From JAPKZH01 sp964537875 (GTDB lineage Bacteria; Acidobacteriota; Aminicenantia; Aminicenantales; UBA4085): a DNA stretch of 64,000 nucleotides. The notes under the pieces are model-generated. The model searched no databases and was not told where the DNA came from. It saw only the letters and a list, made by a program, of their open reading frames with translations. The first letter of the stretch is position 1, and the number at the start of each line of letters is the position of its first letter. The stretch spans positions 178,252 through 242,251 of the forward strand of contig CAZIDN010000001.1 in NCBI GenBank assembly GCA_964537875.1. The letters are read 5' to 3'. This document shows, piece after piece, positions 15,321-23,162 of this stretch. Both the position numbers and the translations under genes were made by a program.

Positions 15321-17222
15321 GTAATTTTCTTTCCAGATCTCAAAAACAAGGAGAGCCCAGAGCTCGTGGCTGTAATTTTCTTTGCCGGCGATGTGGGCCT
15401 CCATCATCCTCTGGATGGGTCCAAAGTTGAACAGCCCTTCTTCCCGGATGCGCTTTTCGCTGAGAGTGCCTTGTATCAAGTCCTTGAGCTCGGTGCGTAG
15501 CCAGTGCTTGATCGGGATGCTGAAACCTTCCTTGCTGCGGTAGATGTTCTCTTTCGGCAGCAGGCGTTCCATGGTCTTCTTAAAAATCCATTTTGTCGTC
15601 AGCCCGTGGAGCTTGAGCCTCCCCGGAAGCCTGAAGGCATACTCGATGAGCTTGTGGTCAAGCAAAGGCTCGCGGGCTTCGAGGGAAACGGCCATGCTCA
15701 TCCGGTCAACCTTGACCATGATGTCGTCGGCCAAGTAGGCCTTGAGGTCCAGATAGAGCTCGCCGTTTGTCCGGTCGAAGCCGCGGAGGCCGGCCAGCAA
15801 TTCCGAAAACGGAAGGCTATCCTTGATCTTTGGGATCCCACCCAGCTCGGCCTTCAAGGCATCCGAATACAAGCTCTTTTTAGCCCGGCTCGACTGGAAC
15901 ATCATCCAGCGCAGATGCCTCAAGCTGCCCGGATGCTCGAAGCCCTGGCTGAACCGCCGCGTCTTGTTCCAGAATCCCTTTTTCTGCTCAGAAGGCCTGA
16001 ACTTGCCGACCGCCGGCCGGAGCGCCCGCCCCAAAAGCGGCATCGCCGGAATCCGGGCCAGCTTTTGGGCCTGGTAGTGCTCGTAGCCGCCGAAGATCTC
16101 GTCGCCTCCGTCGCCGGAAAGGATGACCTTGACGGAGGACCTGGCCATTTTGGACACGAGATACGTCGGGAAGATCGAGAAATCGCCGAAGGGCTCGTCG
16201 AGATGGCGGACGAGCTTTTGGCTGAGCTCGAGGGCCTGAGGCTCGAGGATGAATTCCTCGTGCTCGGTGTCGAATTTTCGGGCGATGCGCCGGGCATGGT
16301 CAAGCTCGTTATAGGAAGTGTCTTTGAAACCGATGGAGAATGTCTTGAGCGGCGAAGCCCCGAGCTCTCTCATCAGCCCGACGATCGCGGATGAGTCGAT
16401 CCCGCCGCTCAAGAACGCTCCCAGCGGCACGTCGCTGACTAGCCTCAGCCTGACGGATTCTTTGAGCAGGGCGTAAAGCTCATCCATGACGGCGGGGAGA
16501 GACGCCGGAACCGGCCGGGCTTCGGCCTTCTCCTCGTTGTCCTCCGGGTAGATGTCCCAATATTTGACGATGGTGACGGCTCCCTTTTTATAGGCGAGAA
16601 AACAACCGGCGGGGAGCTTATGGATATTTTTGAAGATCGAATAGGGGGCGGGGATATACTCGAGCGTCAAGAAGAGGTCGAGGGCCTTCGGCTCAAGCTC
16701 CCGCTTGACGCCGGGATGGGCGAGGATGGTCTTCAGCTCCGACCCGAAGACCAGCGTCCCGTCCTGGAGCAGCGTGTAATAGAGCGGTTTGACGCCGACC
16801 CTGTCCCGGACGAGCAGGAGCCACTCCTTTTTTTGGTCCCAGATGGCAAAGGCGAACATGCCCCGGAGTTTCTGGACGAACTCTTCGCCCCATTCCTCGT
16901 AGGCGTGGACGATCGTTTCCGTATCGGACCTGGTGTTGAACGTATGGCCGCGGCCGATAAGCTTTTCCCTCAGGTCCGGGAAATTATAGACTTCGCCGTT
17001 ATGGGCGATCCAGATCGTGCCGTCCTCGTTCGAAAGCGGCTGATGTCCGCCCGCCAGGTCGATGATGCTCAGCCGGCGGTTCCCCAAGCCCACGTTTTGG
17101 AGGATGAAAATGCCCTCGTCATCCGGGCCCCGGTGGACGATCTCCCGGCACATGGCCGTGAGGATGGCAGGGTCGATGGGCTGGCTGCTGGAAGTCCTGG
17201 CGATACCGCAAATTCCGCACAT
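15315..17222 (-). CDS. asnB: Glutamine-hydrolysing asparagine synthase
   Basis: 635 residues, a normal length. MCGICGIA puts the N-terminal nucleophile at Cys2 of the glutaminase domain, with HRGPDDEG and NGEVYNF conserved; the synthetase domain has GAFLSGGIDSSAIVGLM (pyrophosphate loop) and SGDGGDEIFGGYEHY. It makes Asn from Asp, Gln and ATP, though AsnB paralogues also amidate cell-surface glycans or peptides. The start codon directly abuts the stop of the membrane glycosyltransferase-like gene upstream, so this copy may serve an envelope polymer rather than bulk metabolism; that is inference. Confidence 0.92.
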   Translation of the reverse strand: MCGICGIARTSSSQPIDPAILTAMCREIVHRGPDDEGIFILQNVGLGNRRLSIIDLAGGHQPLSNEDGTIWIAHNGEVYNFPDLREKLIGRGHTFNTRSDTETIVHAYEEWGEEFVQKLRGMFAFAIWDQKKEWLLLVRDRVGVKPLYYTLLQDGTLVFGSELKTILAHPGVKRELEPKALDLFLTLEYIPAPYSIFKNIHKLPAGCFLAYKKGAVTIVKYWDIYPEDNEEKAEARPVPASLPAVMDELYALLKESVRLRLVSDVPLGAFLSGGIDSSAIVGLMRELGASPLKTFSIGFKDTSYNELDHARRIARKFDTEHEEFILEPQALELSQKLVRHLDEPFGDFSIFPTYLVSKMARSSVKVILSGDGGDEIFGGYEHYQAQKLARIPAMPLLGRALRPAVGKFRPSEQKKGFWNKTRRFSQGFEHPGSLRHLRWMMFQSSRAKKSLYSDALKAELGGIPKIKDSLPFSELLAGLRGFDRTNGELYLDLKAYLADDIMVKVDRMSMAVSLEAREPLLDHKLIEYAFRLPGRLKLHGLTTKWIFKKTMERLLPKENIYRSKEGFSIPIKHWLRTELKDLIQGTLSEKRIREEGLFNFGPIQRMMEAHIAGKENYSHELWALLVFEIWKENYL

Positions 17223-19061
17223 TTACTGCCTTGGAATGACATCCAGCTCGAAAAAAACCCCAAGGAAGCGCTTTTCCCGGCTGGAATCGATCTCGAAAGA
17301 CGGAATGGCGCCTTTGGCGGCCTTGATTTTGATCCTGTGCAGATTGAGGTATTTGATCTGGACGCCTTGGCCGACCGGGAAGCGGAGCGTTCCCCATTCT
17401 TTGGAGCCGAGCGTGGTCTTTTGGACCTGCCCGTCTACCGAGACCGAGATTTCGTTGGCTCGCCGGGGATTGTTCAGCAAACGAAAGACAATCTCTTTGA
17501 CGGGGAAATAGGTCTTGAGAATGATATCCACTTTTCTATCGCCCCTCGTCCACCAGCCGTTTTCCAGTGGATGTTTATCGTGGAAATTGTCGTCAAGAAA
17601 GTAGAGAAAGCGGTCGTCGTACAGCGGCGTCCCCCATTGCTGTCGCCTGGCATGTGTATTGGTATTCGTGGGGAAGTTGTTGACCAGGGTCATTTCCACC
17701 GGCAGGAGAGTGAAAGGAAATTTTTTACAGAATAGGGACGGACTGGACGAGGACTGAAAAGGGTTGATGAGGATCTGGCCGATGAAGACCGAAGCCGCAA
17801 TCCAGGACAGGATGACGTCCTTATGCTTGATCTTGACCCGGGGCAAAAACAGGAAGAGCGGGTAGATATTGAGGAAATAGCGGTTGGCCAGCGATCCCCC
17901 GCCGCCGCCGTAATTGTCGGGCATGAGAACGATATAGATCAATATCTCCCCGGCCAAGGCGATCAGGATCAGCCACCGGTCCAAAGATTTTTTGCCGAGG
18001 AAAAACAGGATGAGAAACAGGAACGCGGGGAAAAAGTACCAGGCGACGCCGGTGAACCGGCCGAAGAAATAATAAAAAATATTGTAAAAAATGAACTTGA
18101 ACGGATACAGAAAACGGCCGAAGTAGCCCTCCGATGTCATCGAGTTCGAATCCCTAGCATTGTCGAACGTGACGCCGTCTTTTTCGTACGGGAATTCGAA
18201 ATAAAAAGTCTTGCGCTCGCCTCCCTGGAAGTTCCATCCCGAGGAAGTGAATAGCCCATTCATCCCAAAAAAGACACCGGCGCTGAGGACGAACAGGAGG
18301 ATCATGGCCACAGTCTTTAAAAATTTTTTCTTGAGCAGGCTCCATAGGACAAGCGGTCCCATGAGAGCCACGTTGGGCGGTTTGGAAAAAACGGCAATGC
18401 CGGCAAGGAACGCCGCCAGATAATCCGACGATTCTGACAGCAAAAACGCCTGGAATCTGCCCATTTTCGCCTCCGGGGCGGCCGGCGGCGCTTCTTTCCT
18501 TCTTATTTTATAGAGCCAGAGAAAGAGCGTTGCGAAGACAAGGAACAGGTTGAAGAAATCGGGGGAGATCCAGAGAAAATAGATGCCGGCGACCGATGCG
18601 AACAGGAAGGTGAGGACCTGGAGCAGGGAAAGGCCGGGGCTGTTGGAAAGCGAAAAATAGGCTAAACCCATGACAAGCAGCAGGAACAGGAGCAGGGAAT
18701 GGAAGACCATGGGGCCATTGGCGCCGAAGACTCTGACAAAAGGAGCGGCGAACAGGGCATAAGCAAAGGATTTGGCGTAGTAAAGCTTGCCGTCCGCTGC
18801 CTTCTTGAGGAAAATGCCGTTGGGCCCGGCCCCGAAGTCCTCATAATAGCGGATCAGGTCCTTCTTGATATACTCCAGGTCATTGTCGAAGGCGATGCTC
18901 TGGGCCATGGCGTAATAGACGGCCTGGTCGGCGGATAGAAAGCCGTTATGGACGGCCGGAAGGTTGATGAACAAGGAGAAGCCGAGAAAAAACAGGGCCA
19001 CCATCCACAGGGCCGCCTTTGCGATTTTCTTGTCCTGGTTCATCTGTCCATTCAATACCAT
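17223..19061 (-). CDS. Polytopic membrane protein, probable glycosyltransferase of the ArnT/GT39-like fold
   Basis: 612 residues with about 11 hydrophobic segments and a soluble C-terminal domain (from about 450). The first periplasmic loop carries Asp-rich residues (GFLSADQAVYYAMAQSIAFDNDLEYIKKDL) as in GT-C transferases that use polyprenyl-phosphate sugars. No narrower family is recognisable. The C-terminal portion has beta-rich sequence ending SREKRFLGVFFELDVIPRQ. A second possible start is Met at 19043. It is immediately followed by asnB with no gap. Exact donor and acceptor unknown. Confidence 0.6.
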   Translation of the reverse strand: MVLNGQMNQDKKIAKAALWMVALFFLGFSLFINLPAVHNGFLSADQAVYYAMAQSIAFDNDLEYIKKDLIRYYEDFGAGPNGIFLKKAADGKLYYAKSFAYALFAAPFVRVFGANGPMVFHSLLLFLLLVMGLAYFSLSNSPGLSLLQVLTFLFASVAGIYFLWISPDFFNLFLVFATLFLWLYKIRRKEAPPAAPEAKMGRFQAFLLSESSDYLAAFLAGIAVFSKPPNVALMGPLVLWSLLKKKFLKTVAMILLFVLSAGVFFGMNGLFTSSGWNFQGGERKTFYFEFPYEKDGVTFDNARDSNSMTSEGYFGRFLYPFKFIFYNIFYYFFGRFTGVAWYFFPAFLFLILFFLGKKSLDRWLILIALAGEILIYIVLMPDNYGGGGGSLANRYFLNIYPLFLFLPRVKIKHKDVILSWIAASVFIGQILINPFQSSSSPSLFCKKFPFTLLPVEMTLVNNFPTNTNTHARRQQWGTPLYDDRFLYFLDDNFHDKHPLENGWWTRGDRKVDIILKTYFPVKEIVFRLLNNPRRANEISVSVDGQVQKTTLGSKEWGTLRFPVGQGVQIKYLNLHRIKIKAAKGAIPSFEIDSSREKRFLGVFFELDVIPRQ

Positions 19062-19292
19062 AAGCAGGGGGCAAATTCAACTTGGGAAGACGGTCGCATT
19101 TCCAATTCCCTGATGACGATAATTGTGCCTGGGGGACCTGTCGCGGCGCATCCCCGTCCATCCTTCGACCTTTTTTGAAGTACCCCCTTGATTGGTCAAG
19201 GGGGTTGGGGGATTAATAAGTTTGGTTCTCTTCCATAAATTTAAATCTTAGTTCTTCTCTCCTGCTTTTTTGCTCCTACCCACCACTCTATG

Positions 19293-19490
19293 TAATACAA
19301 ACGTAATAAATAAAGTGACAATGTATGGGCGGCGCTTAGGCCGTTCTCAAGCCCCCGTAGCGGAGGGGGGCCCCGTCGGCTTTTCCGACGGGGGGAACCG
19401 ACGGGACTGGTTCCCCGGGGCCCGGGGGCTACGGGCGGCTTAAGCGCCGCCCGAACGGGGATGTCATTTTAATTATTGCGTTGATATTAG
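19293..19490 (-). repeat. Family A palindromic element, copy A3
   Basis: 198 bp, about 95% identical by eye to A2 but in the opposite orientation: TAATACAAACG at the left end, CGTTGATATTAG at the right, with the same nested arms and core (GGAACCGACGGGACTGGTTCC on this strand). It sits between the glycosyltransferase-like gene and pilD. The rest of the 19062-19523 gap contains a separate palindrome CCCCCTTGA-ttgg-TCAAGGGGG at 19183-19204 and nothing else recognised. Confidence 0.85.
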
Positions 19491-19523
19491 CTGGGAAGAC
19501 TCAGAGGAATGCGCAGAATTTCT

Positions 19524-20294
19524 TTATCGGCCGGGCATCAAGCCCAGATAAGCGGAAATGATCCGATCTCCCCAGACCAGGGCGATCCAGGCCGCGGGCG
19601 CCAGGAACGTCCCGTAGGGGAGGGAGTATTGCATGTCTTTCTTTTTGATGAGCATCAGGGCGACACCAACCAGGGCCCCGGTGAAGGAGGCCAGAATCAA
19701 TGTCAGAAGGGTTTTTTGCCAGCCGAGGAATACGCCTACGAGGAGCATCATCGTCACATCGCCCATGCCCAGGCCTTCCTTTTTGCGGAGGAGATAATAG
19801 GCTCCGTAGATGAACAACAAAAAGCCTGCTCCGACCGTAGCTCCGATGACGGCCTTGAAAAAGGTCAGGTCGGGGCGGAAGAATGAATAGGCCAGGCCGA
19901 GGATGGTCCCCGGAAACGTAATCCTGTCGGGCAGGAGCTTGTGATAGTAGTCGATAAAGCCCAGCGCGATGAGGGCGCTGGAAAAGAGGCAGGCGGCGAA
20001 AAAGTGAGCACTGAGATCGTACTTTCCATACAGGACCAGGAAAACCGCCGGCGCGAGCAATTCCACCAGGAAATAGGAGAAGGGAATTCTCTGCCCGCAA
20101 TACCGGCATTGGCCCCGGAGGAGGAGGTAGGAAACGGCGGGGATGTTGTCGTAGAATTTGATCCGCTTTTTGCAGGAAGGGCAGGTCGACGGCGGATGGA
20201 GGAGGCTCAAGCGGAGGGGAACGCGGCAGATCACGACGTTGAGGAAGCTCCCCCAGGCCAGCCCAAAAAGCGCGATGATGATTATCTTTTCCAA
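19524..20294 (-). CDS. pilD: Prepilin peptidase / N-methyltransferase PilD
   Basis: 256 residues, eight or so membrane segments. The cytoplasmic zinc loop has two CxxC pairs (CPSCKKRIKFYDNIP and CRYCGQRIPF). Two catalytic Asp motifs are present: GFIDYYHKLLPD and GLGMGDVTMM (GxGD). It cleaves and methylates prepilins such as the four encoded at 3.7-6.4 kb. It overlaps the preceding 279-residue gene by 13 bases and ends a four-gene unit with an ABC transporter, an arrangement like the Myxococcus pilG-H-I-D block. Confidence 0.93.
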   Translation of the reverse strand: MEKIIIIALFGLAWGSFLNVVICRVPLRLSLLHPPSTCPSCKKRIKFYDNIPAVSYLLLRGQCRYCGQRIPFSYFLVELLAPAVFLVLYGKYDLSAHFFAACLFSSALIALGFIDYYHKLLPDRITFPGTILGLAYSFFRPDLTFFKAVIGATVGAGFLLFIYGAYYLLRKKEGLGMGDVTMMLLVGVFLGWQKTLLTLILASFTGALVGVALMLIKKKDMQYSLPYGTFLAPAAWIALVWGDRIISAYLGLMPGR

Positions 20295-21121
20295 GGGATG
20301 ACCGCGGTTTTGACGTCTCCGGTCTTTGGGTCGTAGACGTACTCTTTGTTATCGTAATCCTTGGGGATGAAGGGGAGCAGGCCGGCCGCGACGATGCCGG
20401 AGAGCTTGTCCGGATACCGGCCGTATTTGGCCTTGTATTTTTCGAGGACGGATCTGAGACCGCGGATGTCCACGGTCGCTTTGATGTTGTAAAGGTGGTT
20501 GGAGGCGATCTTCTTGACCCGCTCTTCCTTGGCTGTTTCATAGACTTCGAGCCAAGTCTCCCAGGCGGTTTTGATATCCATAACCTTGAAAGCGGCGTTG
20601 GCGTAGAGCCTCTTGGCGATATCCGGAGCTCCCGGAACGTCCATGGCTTTTTTGTAGTACTCCCTGGCCAGGGGGAAGTCCTTTTTATAGAGCTGGGCGT
20701 AATGGCCGGCCTCGAGAGGGAAGATCCATAGATCCGGGTTCTTGGCGAATCCCATGTCCAGCAATTTTATGGAAAGCGCGACGTCCTTGACGTCGTAAAG
20801 GGCGATCAGGGCCCCGACCTCGTACGGATCGACGTAGCGGGGATCGAGCTCGGAGATGATGGAGAAGATGTGGACGAAATGATCGAGCTTGTCGGGAATG
20901 GCGGTATTGCCGAAATACTGGATAGCCCAGATATAGACGAGATCGGCCATGACCGAGGAAAAGCCGAACGTGGCCATCTTCAAATACTTTCCCGACGGGA
21001 TGTAGATGATGCTCGAGCCGGGGATTTTTTGGCGGGAGACCTTGTCGATCTCGAGCTTCAGGCCCATGAACAGGAGACAGGACAGGCACAGGATCAGGAT
21101 GAGGGAGGCGTTTTTTCTCAT
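20282..21121 (-). CDS. Membrane-anchored TPR-like protein with pseudopilin-like tail, in the pilD operon
   Basis: 279 residues. An N-terminal signal anchor (ASLILILCLSCLLFMGLKL) precedes helical repeats resembling TPRs (YVDPYEVGALIALYDVKDVALSIKLLDMGF, LAREYYKKAM). The last 70 residues (LRSVLEKYKAKYGRYPDKLSGIV, GLLPFIPKDYDNKEYVYDPKTG) closely follow the C-terminal pattern of major pseudopilins (GspG-type), without the N-terminal pilin helix. Position between ABC permease and pilD suggests a role comparable to Myxococcus PilG, a partner of the PilH/PilI transporter. That equivalence is inference from gene order, not from recognised homology. Confidence 0.55.
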   Translation of the reverse strand: MRKNASLILILCLSCLLFMGLKLEIDKVSRQKIPGSSIIYIPSGKYLKMATFGFSSVMADLVYIWAIQYFGNTAIPDKLDHFVHIFSIISELDPRYVDPYEVGALIALYDVKDVALSIKLLDMGFAKNPDLWIFPLEAGHYAQLYKKDFPLAREYYKKAMDVPGAPDIAKRLYANAAFKVMDIKTAWETWLEVYETAKEERVKKIASNHLYNIKATVDIRGLRSVLEKYKAKYGRYPDKLSGIVAAGLLPFIPKDYDNKEYVYDPKTGDVKTAVIPWKR

Positions 21122-21124
21122 CGC

Positions 21125-21889
21125 TTAAATGAAGTCTCTTCGGCGGAAGACGAGAATGGCTAGGATTAGGATGAAAACGGTGTAGAGGAAGCCGTAGGCC
21201 GCGGAGTACAGCAGGACCTGGGGCGGAATGGTCAGGCCGTGGACGACTTCGGCCTTGAAGTTGAAGTTTTCGAGGTCGGGCAGGATCGTATAGACGATCT
21301 GGGCCAGGACCTTGAGGATGCCGGCGGGGATCTTCTTGATCAGCGTCTCCAGGCTCCAGGAGAAATGGCCGATGAGATAGAAACAGAGGGAGAACAGCGA
21401 GCTGAGGATAGGCGTGGAGAAGCTGGAGAAGAGGATGGCCACGGCGGTGATGAGGATGAGCTCGATGAAAATATAGAGAATGGCCAGGAGCATTTTCCAC
21501 TCGACGGAGAAAGTGTGGAAGAAAACGAGAGCCAGGAAGATAACGCTCATCAGGGCAAGCATGACCAACAGCGTCAGGACCAGGCCGAAGAACTTGCCGA
21601 GGAGGAACTCGTGGCGCCGCATGGGCTTGGAGATGAGGGTGAAGATCGTCCGCTTTTCAATTTCTTTGTAGACCAGTCCCGTCCCGATGAGGATGGCCAT
21701 TAGGGCGCCGAAAAAGGAGATGGAGGCCAATCCAACATCCTTGATGATCTTGGCTCGGTCGCCGACCGTGAGAAGGGCCAGGATGCGGGAAACGAGGATG
21801 GACAAGGCGGCGAAAAACAGGAGCAGGTAGAGGATGCGGTCGCGGACGGCTTCCTTGAAGGTGTTGAGGGCGATGACCTTGATCGTCAT
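21125..21889 (-). CDS. ABC-2 type transporter permease (PilI-like by context)
   Basis: 254 residues with six hydrophobic segments (LYLLLFFAALSILVSRILALL, ISFFGALMAILIGTGLVY, LVLTLLVMLALMSVIFLALVF and others) and the conserved KEIEKRTIFTLISKPMRRHEFLLGKFFG between TM2 and TM3, typical of ABC-2 permeases. It overlaps the ATPase gene by four bases and is followed after 3 bases by the TPR-like gene. Export substrate unknown; the pilD linkage suggests pilus assembly. Confidence 0.8.
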   Translation of the reverse strand: MTIKVIALNTFKEAVRDRILYLLLFFAALSILVSRILALLTVGDRAKIIKDVGLASISFFGALMAILIGTGLVYKEIEKRTIFTLISKPMRRHEFLLGKFFGLVLTLLVMLALMSVIFLALVFFHTFSVEWKMLLAILYIFIELILITAVAILFSSFSTPILSSLFSLCFYLIGHFSWSLETLIKKIPAGILKVLAQIVYTILPDLENFNFKAEVVHGLTIPPQVLLYSAAYGFLYTVFILILAILVFRRRDFI

Positions 21890-22803
21890 TGGGATTTCAC
21901 CATCTCCACAAACAGGTCTTCCAGGGTCCGGGTCCGGGGGATGAGGGAATGGATTTTCGCATTCCTGTTTTTCACGAGGTCCAGGATCTCCTGGATTTTT
22001 TCTTCATGGAAGACTTTGATCAGCGTCCGGCCGCCGTGGGCGGAAAGGCTCTCCCCGAGCCCGGCCAGGTCTTTGGCGGCGAGCCCGGACAGGGTGATCT
22101 CGGTGAACAGGATTTTTTCCGAAATCAGGTCGGTGAGCGGTCCCTGGCTGAGAATCTTCCCGTCAACTATGATGGCCACCCGGTCGCAGATCATTTCGAT
22201 GTCCTGGAGGATGTGAGAGCAGAGGAAAACCGTCTTGCCTTCGGCCTTGAGCCGGATGATGATGTCGCGGATCTCCTTCCGGCCGAGCGGGTCTAAGCCG
22301 CCCAGCGGCTCGTCGAGGAGGACGAGCGAGGGCTCGTTGACGAGGGCTTGGGCCAGCCCGATCCTCTGGAGCATGCCGCGAGAGAACTTGCGGAGCTGGA
22401 GGTCGCGGGCCCTGTCCATACCGACGAGATTGAGGAGGGAGGCGACCCTCTCCTCACGCTCATCTTTTTTTATACGGAAGAGCTGGGCATAGAAATCGAG
22501 GAATTCCCGGGCCGTGAGATAGTCGTAGAAATACGGATTTTCGGGCAGGAAGCCGAGGCGTTCCTTGGCCCTCGGCTCAAGGTGCGGCTGGCCGAAGATC
22601 TCGATCTTGCCCCGGTCCGGAAAGATGAGGCCCAGGATGCACTTCAGGGTGGTCGTCTTGCCGGCGCCGTTGGGGCCCAGATAGCCGAAGATCTCGCTCT
22701 CGGCGACCGAGAAGGAAACGCCCTTGAGGATCTCTTTTTTCTTGGGGATGAAGCCGACCTTGAAGAACTTATGGACGTTTTCGATGGCCAGGACGGTCTT
22801 CAT
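21886..22803 (-). CDS. ABC transporter ATP-binding protein (PilH-like by context)
   Basis: 305 residues with Walker A GPNGAGKTT, signature KFSRGMLQRIGLAQALV, Walker B LVLLDEPLGGLDPLGR and the H-loop LCSHILQDIEMICDRV, complete for an exporter ATPase. A C-terminal extension of about 85 residues follows the nucleotide-binding domain, as in CcmA/NatA-like and drug-export ATPases. First gene of the exporter-TPR-pilD unit; start ATG lies next to the repeat-filled gap 22804-23162. Confidence 0.88.
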   Translation of the reverse strand: MKTVLAIENVHKFFKVGFIPKKKEILKGVSFSVAESEIFGYLGPNGAGKTTTLKCILGLIFPDRGKIEIFGQPHLEPRAKERLGFLPENPYFYDYLTAREFLDFYAQLFRIKKDEREERVASLLNLVGMDRARDLQLRKFSRGMLQRIGLAQALVNEPSLVLLDEPLGGLDPLGRKEIRDIIIRLKAEGKTVFLCSHILQDIEMICDRVAIIVDGKILSQGPLTDLISEKILFTEITLSGLAAKDLAGLGESLSAHGGRTLIKVFHEEKIQEILDLVKNRNAKIHSLIPRTRTLEDLFVEMVKSQ

Positions 22804-22880
22804 TTTTTTTATATTATATGCACTTAGAATAGAGTTGGCAAATTTTTCTTAGCCAGAGGCGAACGTGTTTCTTTTTAGGC

Positions 22881-23162
22881 AAGGCGAGGGGTATGCCGTG
22901 AAAAAGCCCGTCATCGGACTGAGCGGGCATGGTTTCTCTCCGAAGGAGAGAAGAGCGAAGGAACGATGTCGAGCGGATTTTGAGGATTTGTGTGTTTGAA
23001 CACAAATCCTTGGGGATTCCAAAGGGGTATGCCCCTTTGGTCGCAGGACGAAAGTCCGAGAAGGGGAGGCAGGGAGCGAAGCGAACGTTGGAAGGGGTCT
23101 TCCCCTCCAAAGTGCGCGAGCGGGAAAATCTGCGTGGCTTTGAGCGGCACACCCCGAGCCTT
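22881..23162 (-). repeat. Family C multi-hairpin element (C2)
   Basis: An 18-bp arm (AAGGCGAGGGGTATGCCG, 22881-22898) pairs at 15 of 18 positions with 23145-23162. Inside are successive hairpins: TCTCTCC-gaa-GGAGAGA, AGGATTTGTGT/ACACAAATCCT, CCAAAGGGG-tat-GCCCCTTTGG, GGAC-GAAA-GTCC and TTGGAAGGGG-tct-TCCCCTCCAA. The segment GGCAGGGAGCGAAGCGA before the last hairpin recurs inside A1. The right edge abuts the stop codon of the S9 peptidase, so on the minus strand it would form that mRNA's 3' end. It fills most of the gap; nothing else is recognised there. Confidence 0.75.

Noticed and set aside
9266..23162. CRISPR-like array from repeated hairpins
   Set aside because: The repeats are not evenly spaced direct repeats with unique spacers, and no cas gene is present.
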